Shown piece after piece: positions 24,519 through 33,737 of a DNA stretch of 64,000 nt. This DNA is from Veillonella sp. GTDB taxonomy: Bacteria; Bacillota; Negativicutes; Veillonellales; Veillonellaceae. Each line of letters starts with the position of its first letter. Position 1 is the first letter of the stretch. The notes beneath the pieces are model-generated. The model ran no database searches. It had not been told where the DNA came from and saw nothing but the letters and a program-made list of their open reading frames with translations. The DNA is taken from NCBI RefSeq assembly GCF_018364065.1, contig NZ_JAGZMO010000011.1, positions 6,034 through 70,033 on the forward strand, read 5' to 3'. The position numbers were made by a program, and so were the translations under genes.

Positions 24519-27500
24519 ATGAAACCGTTTGTTCATTTACATGGGCATACTGAATATAGTTTACAAGACGGCATCAGCCGTCTGGATCAAATGGTGGCGC
24601 GCGCCAAGGAGCTAAACATGCCGGCCTTGGCGATTACGGATCACGGTAATATGTGCGGTGCCATAAAATTTTATAAAGAAGCTGTTGATGCGGGCATTAA
24701 ACCGATTATCGGCTGCGAAGTGTATGTTACCGAAGGAAGCCGCTTTACGAAGGAAATGCAGAACGGCAAGAATGAACGATTGAAGCATTTAATCTTGTTG
24801 GCGGAAACTATGGAAGGGTATCAGAATCTGACGAAGATAGTGTCTCGCGGCTTTACGGAAGGCTTCTATCGCCGTCCTCGCGTTGATCACGATTTATTAG
24901 GCCAATACAGTAAGGGAATTATTGCGCTCAGCGCCTGTATTCAAGGGGAAATTCCGCAACATGTACTACAGGATGACTTGGATGGAGCACGCAAGGCCTT
25001 AGAGCGATACATTCAGATTTACGGAAAAGATAACTTCTTCCTGGAAATCCAGAACCATGGTCTCCCTGCGGAAGCGAAGGCGCAGGATGCGCTCATTCAG
25101 TTGTCCAAAGAGTATGGTGTAGGCCTGGTAGCATCCAATGACTTCCATTATGTATTGCAGGAAGACGCGGAAGCGCAGGATATTAAAGTTTGTATTGCTA
25201 CGGGTGCCAAGGTGGCGGATACAGACCGTTTAAAGTTCCCAAATGACCAGTTCTACATGAAGAGCGGCGATGAAATGGACGCCTTGTTCGGTCATATTCC
25301 GGGCGCCATGGAAAATACGCTGGCCATTGCGGAGCGCTGCAATGTAGTGTTCAACTTTAATGAACATCACTTGCCTCATTTCGATGTACCGGAAGGAGAA
25401 ACGGCATCGTCCTATTTGCGCCATTTGTGCGAACGGGAGATTCCCCGTTTATATGGAACCGAACCGCGTCCCGATGTGATGGAGAGACTGGACTATGAAT
25501 TATCCGTCATTGCCCAGATGGGCTTCGACGATTACTTCCTCATCGTATGGGACTATGTACGCTATGCCCGCGAACACGACATCCTCGTCGGTCCGGGCCG
25601 TGGCAGTGCGGCCGGTTCCGTCGTTGCCTACTTGCTGGGCATTACCGGTTTGGATCCCCTCAAGTACGATTTGCTTTTCGAACGCTTCCTGAACCCGGAA
25701 CGTATCAGCATGCCTGATATTGATATCGACTTCTGCTACGTAAAACGTGACCTGGCTATCGATTATGTAACCCGTAAATACGGTCAGGACCGGGTGGCGC
25801 AGATTATTACGTTCGGTACAGAAGCGGCGCGAGCCGTTATTCGCGACGTAGGCCGCGTTATGGATTTGCCGCTTCAAGATGTAAATAAGTATGCCAAGAT
25901 GATTCCCAATGAGCTGAAAATCAAATTAAAAGATGCTCTAAAGGGAAAAGAACTGAAGCATTTATATGATACAGACCCTCAAGTTAAACAGCTGTTTGAC
26001 TACGGCCAAAAATTGGAAGGCATTGCTCGTAATGCGTCCACCCATGCGGCGGGCGTCGTAATTTCGGCGGATCCGATTGAAGAACATGTGCCGCTCCAAA
26101 ATGGTGGCGACAGCGGCTTTGTTACCCAATACGATAAAGATAATATTGAAGAATTGGGCCTCTTAAAGATGGACTTCTTGGGTTTGCGCACCCTTACCGT
26201 TATGGATGATGCGCTGAAACTCATCAAGGAAAATCACGGCATTGATATTGATCTGGATAAAATTCCTCTCGATGACAAGGCTGCCTGTGATATTCTGTCG
26301 AAAGGTGATACGGCCGGCGTGTTCCAGCTGGAGTCCGAAGGGATTACCAAACTGGTTATGGATTTGCGGCCGGAGCATTTTGAAGACCTCATTCCGTTAG
26401 TGGCGCTATACCGTCCTGGTCCTCTGGGCAGCGGCATGGTGGAAGATTTCATTAAACGCCGCCACGGTGAAATGGAGATTACATACCTTCATCCTTTATT
26501 GCAACCGATTCTGAAAGATACGTTCGGCGTTATTCTGTATCAGGAACAGGTTATGCAGATTGCGTCCGCCATGGGCGGTTTCTCCTTGGGCCAAGCGGAT
26601 TTGATGCGCCGTGCTATGGGGAAAAAGAAGGAAGAAGTTTTGAAGGCGCAACGTCAGTCCTTCGTGGAAGGGGCGCGCAAGAATAATATTGAAGAAAGCA
26701 TTGCCAATGAAGTATTCGATCTGTTGGTATACTTTGCGGGCTACGGCTTTAATAAATCGCACAGTGCGGCGTACGCTTACATTGCGTATCAGACGGCGTA
26801 CTTGAAGGCGCATTATTATCCTGAATTCATGGCGGCCACCATGACAAGCTTTATGACCAATGTGGACAAGCTGACGTACTATATTAATGACTGCAAGAAG
26901 CACAATGTAAAGGTGCTGGGTCCTGACATTAACTATGGGGAACAGAACTTTGCCGTGCAGGACGGAGCGATTCGTTTCGGTTTGGGCGGCGTAAAGAGCG
27001 CCGGCGACAATGCTATTGAAAAGCTCCTCATTGAGCGTCATGTAAACGGACTTTACACGTCGATTGTGGATTTTTGTAAGCGCGTTGAGTCCAAAGTGGT
27101 GAATAAACGCCTCTTGGAAAGTTTGATTCGCTGTGGTGCTATGGACAGTTTTAAGGAAAATCGCAATCAGCTTCTTCAAGTGTATGAACAGGCGCAGCAA
27201 ATCGGTCAGAAGTATCAAAAGGATCAGGCCTTGGGCACAATGAGCCTTTTCGGCGATGATGTGGAAGATGAGTCGCAAACCTTACATATTCCTGATGTGG
27301 AAGATTTGCCGACTGAGGAAAAGTTGCGTGACGAAAAAGAATATACGGGCTTTTATATTACGGGACACCCCCTTGAAGCTTACGAAGATGAGCTGAGTAC
27401 GCTCTTTGAATTGGGCCGACTGCACGACAATCCGGAACAATATGATAAGCAGAAGGTGACTATGGGCGGTTTAATCGTGGACAAGACGGATAAAATTACG

Positions 27501-27935
27501 CGCCGTAATGATATAATGTCAATTATTCGCCTGGAAGATTTTTCCGGGTCTGCCAATATTGTAGTGTTCCCACAGGCATATCAGCGCAGTCAGGCATGGC
27601 TCGCCGTGGATATGGCGGTGCGCGTAACGGGCCGTATTGATGCGGATGAAAAGGGTGTGCAGATTATTGCGGACCAGATCGGGCCGCTCAAGCGTGCCTA
27701 TGACCAGGCAAAAGGTATTATCATACATATTCGCCCCGGTTATGATACGGCGGAAGCCAGTGCGAAGTTGAAAGAACTCCTCATTCCGGCGGAAGGTAAT
27801 GTGCCGGTTGTGTTCTATTTGCACCGCCAAAAGAAGCGGATGGGCGTGGCTAAGGCATACTATTTCACTCCAGGAACAAAAATTTGCAATGAAATTGAAA
27901 AGATTTTAGGTCCTGATAGTGTGGAAATCGTGTAG
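24519..27935 (+). CDS. dnaE: DNA polymerase III alpha subunit DnaE
   Basis: Replicative DNA polymerase, 1138 aa. The N-terminal PHP domain shows FVHLHGHTEYSLQDG. The polymerase active site has GPGRGSAAGSVVAYLLGIT and the catalytic aspartates in MPDIDIDFC (about residue 400). FNKSHSAAYA and the tail OB/C-terminal domains follow. ATG 24519 is preferred over the adjacent ATG 24516 because GGAGG is six bases from it. It is not PolC, which is longer and has an exonuclease domain. Confidence 0.97.
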   Translation: MKPFVHLHGHTEYSLQDGISRLDQMVARAKELNMPALAITDHGNMCGAIKFYKEAVDAGIKPIIGCEVYVTEGSRFTKEMQNGKNERLKHLILLAETMEGYQNLTKIVSRGFTEGFYRRPRVDHDLLGQYSKGIIALSACIQGEIPQHVLQDDLDGARKALERYIQIYGKDNFFLEIQNHGLPAEAKAQDALIQLSKEYGVGLVASNDFHYVLQEDAEAQDIKVCIATGAKVADTDRLKFPNDQFYMKSGDEMDALFGHIPGAMENTLAIAERCNVVFNFNEHHLPHFDVPEGETASSYLRHLCEREIPRLYGTEPRPDVMERLDYELSVIAQMGFDDYFLIVWDYVRYAREHDILVGPGRGSAAGSVVAYLLGITGLDPLKYDLLFERFLNPERISMPDIDIDFCYVKRDLAIDYVTRKYGQDRVAQIITFGTEAARAVIRDVGRVMDLPLQDVNKYAKMIPNELKIKLKDALKGKELKHLYDTDPQVKQLFDYGQKLEGIARNASTHAAGVVISADPIEEHVPLQNGGDSGFVTQYDKDNIEELGLLKMDFLGLRTLTVMDDALKLIKENHGIDIDLDKIPLDDKAACDILSKGDTAGVFQLESEGITKLVMDLRPEHFEDLIPLVALYRPGPLGSGMVEDFIKRRHGEMEITYLHPLLQPILKDTFGVILYQEQVMQIASAMGGFSLGQADLMRRAMGKKKEEVLKAQRQSFVEGARKNNIEESIANEVFDLLVYFAGYGFNKSHSAAYAYIAYQTAYLKAHYYPEFMAATMTSFMTNVDKLTYYINDCKKHNVKVLGPDINYGEQNFAVQDGAIRFGLGGVKSAGDNAIEKLLIERHVNGLYTSIVDFCKRVESKVVNKRLLESLIRCGAMDSFKENRNQLLQVYEQAQQIGQKYQKDQALGTMSLFGDDVEDESQTLHIPDVEDLPTEEKLRDEKEYTGFYITGHPLEAYEDELSTLFELGRLHDNPEQYDKQKVTMGGLIVDKTDKITRRNDIMSIIRLEDFSGSANIVVFPQAYQRSQAWLAVDMAVRVTGRIDADEKGVQIIADQIGPLKRAYDQAKGIIIHIRPGYDTAEASAKLKELLIPAEGNVPVVFYLHRQKKRMGVAKAYYFTPGTKICNEIEKILGPDSVEIV

Positions 27936-28003
27936 GCCATTATTGTATAATGACTAGTATAAAGGGATAGATATACATAAAGTGTATTGTTTGCTTTAGA
28001 TTA

Positions 28004-28024
28004 TTTTATGAGGGATACATAAAA
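28004..28024. promoter_or_regulatory. Inverted repeat upstream of pyk
   Basis: TTTTATG-N7-CATAAAA, about 37 bases before the pyk ATG. It could be an operator; no regulator is assigned. Confidence 0.3.
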
Positions 28025-28060
28025 TACAGCGCAATTATTGCTTTAAGAGAGGAATCTATT

Positions 28061-29818
28061 ATGAAACGAACTAAAATTGTATGTACCATTGGTCCAAGCA
28101 CTGATGCACCGGGTGTGTTGGAAAATATGCTGAAAGCCGGCATGAACGTAGCACGTTTTAACTTTTCACACGGCAGTTATGATGAACACACTAAACGTAT
28201 GAACGCAGTGCGTGAAGCTTCAAAGAACACCGGCATTCCGGTAGCCTTAATGCTCGATACAAAAGGTCCTGAAATTCGCCTTGGCCTATTTAAGAACGGC
28301 AAAGTAATGCTTGAAGCAGGCAAACAATTTATTCTTACTATGCGCGATGTGGAAGGGGACGAAACAATTTCCTCCGTTAACCACAAAGGCCTTGTAGATG
28401 ACGTAAAAGTAGGTTGCCAAATACTTTTATCTGACGGTCTTGTAACATTGACTGTTGATAAAATTGAAGGCACTGAAATTTATACAACGATTCAGAACAG
28501 CGGTCCTATGAGCGACCGTAAACGTGTAGCTGTTCCGGGCGTTCCGCTCAGCTTGCCTCCTGTATCCGAAAACGATAAGGAAGACTTGCGTTTCGGCTGC
28601 CGCATGGGCGTTGACTATGTAGCGGCTTCCTTCATGCAGCGCGGTACTGACGTAGTTGCTATTCGCCGCATTTTAGAAGAAGAAGGCACAGATATTAAGA
28701 TCATTTCCAAAATCGAAAATGAAGAAGGTCTTAACAATCTTGACGATATTTTACGCATGTCCGACGGCCTTATGGTTGCTCGTGGCGACTTGGGCGTAGA
28801 AATTCCTGCGGAAGAAGTACCTGTACTTCAAAAAATGATGATCAGCAAATGTAATAAAGCAAGCAAACCGGTTATTACAGCTACTCAGATGTTGGAATCC
28901 ATGACACAGAACCCACGTCCTACACGTGCAGAAGCATCCGACGTGGCCAATGCGATTTTAGACGGCACTGATGCAGTTATGTTGTCCGGCGAAACAGCAG
29001 GCGGTAAATATCCGGTAGAAGCCGTACAAACTATGGCGCGCATTGCGGAAGTAACAGAATGTTCCGCCTTGTATTGCAACATTGATCATCACGTAGACAT
29101 CGTTGAAGGTGATGATGTACAAACTACAGACGCTATCAGTGAGGCTACTGTAACAGTGGCTAAGAGCCTCGGTGCGGCAGCTGTTATTACTTGTACTGAA
29201 AGTGGTAAAACGGCTATGAGCATTGCTCGCAACAGACCGACTGCACCAATCATTGCTGTAACTCCTCATGAAGAAACAATTCGCCGCGTGCAATTGTTCT
29301 GGGGCGTACAGGCCGTTAAGAGTGCACCATATGCCAATTCCGACGAAATGGTACACAGTGCTATCTCCTGCTCTTTGGCAGAAGGCAAAATTGAGTCCGG
29401 CGACTTAGTTGTTATTACTGCCGGCGTACCTTCCGGCGCATCCGGTACTACCAACATGGTTCGTGTACATGTAGTAGGCAAAGCGGTATTGAAAGGTAAC
29501 GGCGTAGGCAAAGGGTCCGCTACAGGCCGTGTATGCTTCGCTTATGATGCGGCAAAAGCTAAGGCAAACTTCCGTGACGGCGACATTTTAGTCGTTCGTT
29601 CCTTAGAACCTGAAATTATGCCTCTGGCAAAAACAGCAGGCGGCATAATTGCAGTAGAGGACGGTTTCACATCCGCTACTGCTATTGCAGGTATTAATTA
29701 TGGTATTCCTGTTGTATTAGGTGTAACAGATCCTGAAACAAAACTTAAAAACGGTGACGTAGTAACTGTTGACGGTTCCCGCGGCAAAGTATTTGAAGGC
29801 ATTGCCAACGCCCGTTAA
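28061..29818 (+). CDS. pyk: Pyruvate kinase, long form with PEP-utiliser-like C-terminus
   Basis: Converts PEP and ADP to pyruvate and ATP. The 585-aa protein has TKIVCTIGPS at the start, MLDTKGPEIRLG, the catalytic ISKIENEEGLNN (about residue 220), VARGDLGVEIP and TATQMLESM. Residues about 475-585 are the extra PEP-mobile-like domain seen in Bacillus-type enzymes. In it the usual TSHAA-type histidine is replaced (DGFTSATAIAG), so the extra domain cannot do phosphohistidine chemistry. Confidence 0.97.
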   Translation: MKRTKIVCTIGPSTDAPGVLENMLKAGMNVARFNFSHGSYDEHTKRMNAVREASKNTGIPVALMLDTKGPEIRLGLFKNGKVMLEAGKQFILTMRDVEGDETISSVNHKGLVDDVKVGCQILLSDGLVTLTVDKIEGTEIYTTIQNSGPMSDRKRVAVPGVPLSLPPVSENDKEDLRFGCRMGVDYVAASFMQRGTDVVAIRRILEEEGTDIKIISKIENEEGLNNLDDILRMSDGLMVARGDLGVEIPAEEVPVLQKMMISKCNKASKPVITATQMLESMTQNPRPTRAEASDVANAILDGTDAVMLSGETAGGKYPVEAVQTMARIAEVTECSALYCNIDHHVDIVEGDDVQTTDAISEATVTVAKSLGAAAVITCTESGKTAMSIARNRPTAPIIAVTPHEETIRRVQLFWGVQAVKSAPYANSDEMVHSAISCSLAEGKIESGDLVVITAGVPSGASGTTNMVRVHVVGKAVLKGNGVGKGSATGRVCFAYDAAKAKANFRDGDILVVRSLEPEIMPLAKTAGGIIAVEDGFTSATAIAGINYGIPVVLGVTDPETKLKNGDVVTVDGSRGKVFEGIANAR

Positions 29819-29885
29819 TTAACACATAACTGTCACTTAAGCCTGCTCGCTCAGGTTATAAAAGCTAAATAGGGCACTTACTCGG

Positions 29886-29919
29886 TTCCGCCTGTATAAT
29901 TGCAGGCGGAATTTCCCGT
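29886..29919 (+). terminator. Hairpin after pyk
   Basis: TTCCGCCTG/CAGGCGGAA with an 8-base loop and a short T-run; a modest terminator between pyk and the next gene. Confidence 0.65.
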
Positions 29920-29962
29920 GACCGGGGATACCACATTGACAAACGTAACCAAGGAGGTCTTT

Positions 29963-30658
29963 ATGAATTATTCAACACCGGTGAATGTCGATCAATCCGT
30001 AGTATCGCAAATCGTCAACCGAAAACTGCGCAACTCCATGCTTTGGATGGGTTGGGGCGTGTTGACCACATTTCTTGTGCTCTTAGGCGCATTACTCAAT
30101 AGTGATTGGCTGCAGATGGCGGTTAATAACTACAAAGTTATTCTTTTTATTGAAATTGGCGTTGTATTTCTTTTTTCAGCCCGTCAAACGTCGGCGAGCC
30201 TGACCGGCCTGAAGACGATGTTCTTCGTGTACTCCATTTTGAATGGTCTCACATTGGCCGTGCTCAGCCTGGTGTACGGAACGGATGCATTCTTCTATGC
30301 CTTTATGGGCACTTTGGGCTTCTTCGCAGCGTTCGCTGTTATCGGAGCCACTACGAAGCGCGACTTATCAAGCTGGACGAACTATCTGTTTGCCGCAGTA
30401 ATAGGGCTTATCATCGTAAGTCTGTTGAGCGCATTCTTCTTTGACGGCCGCGGCAATTTACTCATCGGGTTTTTAGGCGTAATTATCTTTGCCATCTTTA
30501 CCGCTGTTGATGTAAATCGCATCAAAGGAATTTTAACTGAAGTTGTTATGGAAGATGAAAGTGTGTTGGAACGCATTGAGCTAATTGGCGCATTAATGCT
30601 GTATTTAGACTTTATCAATTTGTTCCTTTCCTTACTTCGCTTCTTCCGACGCGACTGA
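29963..30658 (+). CDS. Bax inhibitor-1/YccA family membrane protein
   Basis: A 231-aa protein with seven predicted membrane helices (hydrophobic runs start near residues 27, 55, 80, 110, 138, 162 and 205). The pattern of the BI-1 (UPF0005) family is visible in GTLGFFAAFAVIGATTKRDL and the final YLDFINLFLSLLRFF. Bacterial members are pH-sensitive Ca2+ leak channels or FtsH modulators. AAGGAGG fixes ATG 29963. Confidence 0.9.
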   Translation: MNYSTPVNVDQSVVSQIVNRKLRNSMLWMGWGVLTTFLVLLGALLNSDWLQMAVNNYKVILFIEIGVVFLFSARQTSASLTGLKTMFFVYSILNGLTLAVLSLVYGTDAFFYAFMGTLGFFAAFAVIGATTKRDLSSWTNYLFAAVIGLIIVSLLSAFFFDGRGNLLIGFLGVIIFAIFTAVDVNRIKGILTEVVMEDESVLERIELIGALMLYLDFINLFLSLLRFFRRD

Positions 30659-30677
30659 AATTCATAGAAATAAGAGC

Positions 30678-30708
30678 AAAAGACCGGATATAAAATCCGG
30701 TCTTTTTT
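30678..30708 (+). terminator. Terminator after BI-1 gene
   Basis: AAAAGACCGGAT with its complement around a 5-base loop and six T. Confidence 0.9.
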
Positions 30709-30786
30709 GTGTGAAAAGGGCTTGTTTTAAGGTCTAAATTCGTTAAATCGAAGTAACATAACAAATCAAGTCATAATTGCCTGAAT

Positions 30787-30849
30787 TTGCCAAAATTGGT
30801 AAACTATATATAAGAACATGAATAGGGACTTTTCGAAGTCCCTATTTTT
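30787..30849 (+). terminator. Second terminator, possibly with its own promoter
   Basis: AATAGGGACTT, TTCG, AAGTCCCTATT and a T-run (30821-30849) form an ideal terminator with no gene before it. TTGCCA (30787-30792), 16 bases, TATAAG (30809-30814) could start transcription almost at the hairpin itself. It lies 140 bases before the LysR gene. Confidence 0.6.
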
Positions 30850-30988
30850 CACAAACAAATGCACCATTTATAAACAGTTTGTGAAATAATAGGTTAGGTT
30901 TGCATGAGGTATTTTAGGGGATGGTTAATTTATTGTTAGGGAAAAGGTGATAAGGGCGTGAAATATTCATAAAGGAGATGTGGTTGAC

Positions 30989-31894
30989 ATGGATGAACGA
31001 GATTGGCAAACGTTTGTTACCGTAGTTGGGGAAGGCAACATTACCAAGGCGGCAGATAAGCTTTTTTTGTCGCAACCGGCGTTGAGTTATCGCCTGCGCC
31101 AGATGGAAATGACTATGGGTTATCCCCTGTTAATTCGCACCAATGAAGGTATTGTGCTTACACCGCAGGGCGAATTATATTATACGTACTGCCAGCATAT
31201 GCTCACCGAGTTGGAGCAGCTGAAGCAGACTATGGGAGAAATGAATGGGGAAATTCAGGGGACTTTAACCTTGGCATCATCCATAAACTTTGCTGATTAT
31301 CAGTTGCCAAAACTATTAAAAATTTTTTCCAAGCGGTACCCGAAGATTCATATTAAAGTTAAGACCGGCTATAGTGCTCAGGTAAAAAAAATGTTTAATG
31401 CCGGCGAAGTAATGGTTGCCATTGCACGCGGCGAAGGGGTTTTGAGCGATGATGCGAAGCCTCTATTTGAAGAACCATATTGTTTAGTGTATAAAGAAAA
31501 AGTAGATGTAACAGACTTAGTCAATATTCCATTAATTCAATATCGTACTGATCCTTCCATTGCCATGATTATTACAAATTGGTGCTATGAGAATTTGCCG
31601 CCTGATTATACGGCCACGATGGAGCTGGACTCCATGATGACCTGTCGGCAGTTCGTGCGTGAAGGATTGGGCTGGGCGATTTTGCCGTATTTAGGACTGG
31701 GCAGTTTCATGGGGGACGATTTGTATATGGAACCGCTGCGCCATAAAGATGGGGCTCCTATTGTGCGCAACACGTATCTTTACTACAGCGAAATCAGCAC
31801 GAAACTGATTGCAGTTAAGACCTTTATTGACTTCTTGGAAGAATATTACAAAGAATATAAAGTGATGAACTTAAGTAACGTTACTAAGGCGTAA
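30989..31894 (+). CDS. LysR-family transcriptional regulator
   Basis: A 301-aa regulator with an N-terminal HTH (GEGNITKAADKLFLSQPALS, then YRLRQMEMTMG) and an effector-binding domain. ATG 30989 fits the AAGGAG at 30972-30977 better than GTG 30980. It is the nearest regulator to the citDE-citF genes, which lie 420 bases downstream on the same strand, so it may control them, but the spacing gives no proof. Confidence 0.92.
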   Translation: MDERDWQTFVTVVGEGNITKAADKLFLSQPALSYRLRQMEMTMGYPLLIRTNEGIVLTPQGELYYTYCQHMLTELEQLKQTMGEMNGEIQGTLTLASSINFADYQLPKLLKIFSKRYPKIHIKVKTGYSAQVKKMFNAGEVMVAIARGEGVLSDDAKPLFEEPYCLVYKEKVDVTDLVNIPLIQYRTDPSIAMIITNWCYENLPPDYTATMELDSMMTCRQFVREGLGWAILPYLGLGSFMGDDLYMEPLRHKDGAPIVRNTYLYYSEISTKLIAVKTFIDFLEEYYKEYKVMNLSNVTKA

Positions 31895-31904
31895 GCCTAA
31901 GGGG

Positions 31905-32054
31905 ACTGACGGTTCTTCTCGTGAAAATATATGAACGAAGAATACAATGAAAGCTGTGTGCTGTACCGAGATGGGCACATGCAGTGCAACGAAGCTGACC
32001 GCAAGGCAGGCCAACCGATGAATTCCGGTTGGTGCGCCGGCGGTCAGTTTTTTT
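31905..32054 (+). ncRNA. Candidate three-hairpin RNA ending in a terminator
   Basis: After the LysR stop come three stem-loops in a row: TTCTT/AAGAA with CGT/ACG (about 31911-31944), GTGC/GCAC with CTG/CAG (about 31955-31985), then a long hairpin from CTGACCGC (31995) through GGC/GCC and CCAACCG/CGGTTGG to GCGGTCAG (32047) and seven T. It could be the 3' end of the LysR mRNA, a small RNA or a leader. No Rfam class was recognised. Confidence 0.4.
31995..32054 (+). terminator. Terminator downstream of LysR
   Basis: Outer 8-bp stem CTGACCGC/GCGGTCAG, inner 7-bp stem CCAACCG/CGGTTGG, then TTTTTTT. Confidence 0.9.
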
Positions 32055-32164
32055 ATAGGCCCTATAATTCCTTTTTATTATGAATCAAGAAGGGGACGGC
32101 GTATAATAATCTTGTAAAGAGATTGGCTGTTATTGTATATTAAAAATATAGATATATCGAAATG

Positions 32165-32294
32165 TGAACCATAATAAAGGTACTATAATAGAGCAGCAAT
32201 CATAGAATTACTATAATCAAGCTACAATAATAGGCTTACAATCATAAAGATACAATAATAAATTCACAATAATAAAGGTACAATAATAAAGTTT
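32165..32294. repeat. Nine ~14-bp tandem repeats upstream of citDE
   Basis: Consensus ACAATAATAAAGNT, degenerate at the left end and nearly perfect at the right. It ends about 12 bases before the citDE ribosome site, so it may affect citDE expression or simply fill the leader. Confidence 0.85.
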
Positions 32295-32312
32295 CTAATT
32301 TAAGGAGGGCCT

Positions 32313-33737
32313 ATGAAACAAATATTGAAACAAGCTGTGGCAGGTTTTGATGAAAAACAGGATGTACTCGTTACTGTAGAACCTGTCGCATCAGGCATTG
32401 AAGTGGAACTCACTTCGAAAGTGTATGCCCAATATGGGAAACATATGGAAGAACTTATTCGTCGTACTGTTGCTGATGCCGGCTATGATGGAGTTAAAGT
32501 AATTGCACAGGACCAGGCCGCATGGGACTATACTATAAAAGCTCGTGTATTGGCTGCATTGGAACGGGCTGCACGTAATGATGAAAACGAAAATACCGGT
32601 GTTGCTGATGCGGCACAAAGTACGGCTGTAGTGAGTGCGGCGAATGCAAATACAGCGGCCGGTGTTATTAATAGTGACAACGAATTAACGGCGAAAGCGA
32701 AAGAACGTCTCTCCCGCAGCATGATGTTCGTGCCGGGCAATACGCCGAAGATGCTGAACAGCGCCGATATTTATGGTGCAGACAGCCTCATGTTCGACAT
32801 TGAAGACTCCATTTACATCAATGAAAAAGACTCGGCCCGTCTCTTAGTGGCGGAAATGTTGAAACACATGAAATTCCGTTCTGAAACAGTGGTACGTATT
32901 AACCATCCTACACAGACGCCGTACGGCTTAGATGATTTGGACGTGATTGTTCCGGCAAAGCCAAATCTTATTCGTTTGCCAAAGACAGAAGACGTGAGCG
33001 AAGTAGAACTGGTGGCGCGTAAGATTGAAGCGGTGGAAAAAGAACAGGGCTGGCCTGCAGGGACGATTAATATTATCGTTGCCATCGAATCCGTAAAAGG
33101 CCTTTACAATGTACGTGAAATTTGCCATGCACCGCGTGTGGTAGGTATAGCATTAGGGGCTGAAGATTATCGTGCCGATCTGCGCACAGGAAAATCGAAA
33201 CCGGCCGTAGAACTTACCTTGGCCCGTCAGACGATTCTGTTGGCCGCTCGTGAAGCCGGTATTCGTTGTATCGATACGGTATTCTCCGATGTGAAAGATA
33301 CGGAAGGCTTCTTGGAAGAAGTGCAATACATTAAGGCCTTGGGTTTTGACGGTAAATCCTGTATCCATCCGAGTCAAATCGGTCTCGTACATTCTGTATT
33401 TACGCCGAGTGCAGCCGATATTGAATACTCCGTACGCGTGCTGAATGCGTATGATGATTCCATTAAGCATAATAAAGGCGTATTGGCCGTAGACGGTAAA
33501 ATGATTGACCGCCCTATCGTAATCCGCGCGGAACGCACGGTGGATAAGGCGCGCGCCGCAGGCATCAGAGTGGTGTTGCAGCGTGATGAAGTAAAAACGG
33601 CACAGTCTGGCGTTGAAGAGTCCCAAAATGAAGCGAAAGATAAACAGACTGACGTTGAAGGCACACAATCTGAAGGCAAAGATAAACAGAACGAAGTTAA
33701 GGGCGCTATGGAAGGAGGTAATGGCCATGCTGAATAA
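32313..33737 (+). CDS. citE: CitD-CitE fusion: citrate lyase acyl-carrier and beta subunit in one chain
   Basis: A 474-aa protein. Residues 1-90 align with CitD, the acyl-carrier subunit (QAVAG, then DVLVTVEP, GIEVELTSKVYAQYG, and KARVLAALERA). Residues about 130-425 are CitE, the citryl lyase beta barrel (RSMMFVPGNTPKML, MFDIEDSI, VAIESVKG and GIALGAEDYRADL). A low-complexity linker joins them. CitD normally has a prosthetic-group Ser in AGTLES; here AGFDEK has Lys15. The tail (about 427-474) is charged, with a 14-residue tandem repeat. citX, citG and citC are not nearby. Confidence 0.88.
   Translation: MKQILKQAVAGFDEKQDVLVTVEPVASGIEVELTSKVYAQYGKHMEELIRRTVADAGYDGVKVIAQDQAAWDYTIKARVLAALERAARNDENENTGVADAAQSTAVVSAANANTAAGVINSDNELTAKAKERLSRSMMFVPGNTPKMLNSADIYGADSLMFDIEDSIYINEKDSARLLVAEMLKHMKFRSETVVRINHPTQTPYGLDDLDVIVPAKPNLIRLPKTEDVSEVELVARKIEAVEKEQGWPAGTINIIVAIESVKGLYNVREICHAPRVVGIALGAEDYRADLRTGKSKPAVELTLARQTILLAAREAGIRCIDTVFSDVKDTEGFLEEVQYIKALGFDGKSCIHPSQIGLVHSVFTPSAADIEYSVRVLNAYDDSIKHNKGVLAVDGKMIDRPIVIRAERTVDKARAAGIRVVLQRDEVKTAQSGVEESQNEAKDKQTDVEGTQSEGKDKQNEVKGAMEGGNGHAE
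33612..33695. repeat. 42-bp tandem repeat inside the citDE 3' end
   Basis: Two units start at 33612 and 33654 and a partial third at 33696. They encode a charged 14-residue repeat around KDKQ in the disordered tail. Confidence 0.8.

Noticed and set aside
31905..32054. T-box or known riboswitch
   Set aside because: The T-box sequence (TGGNACCGCG type) and the signature words of common riboswitches that I know are absent.
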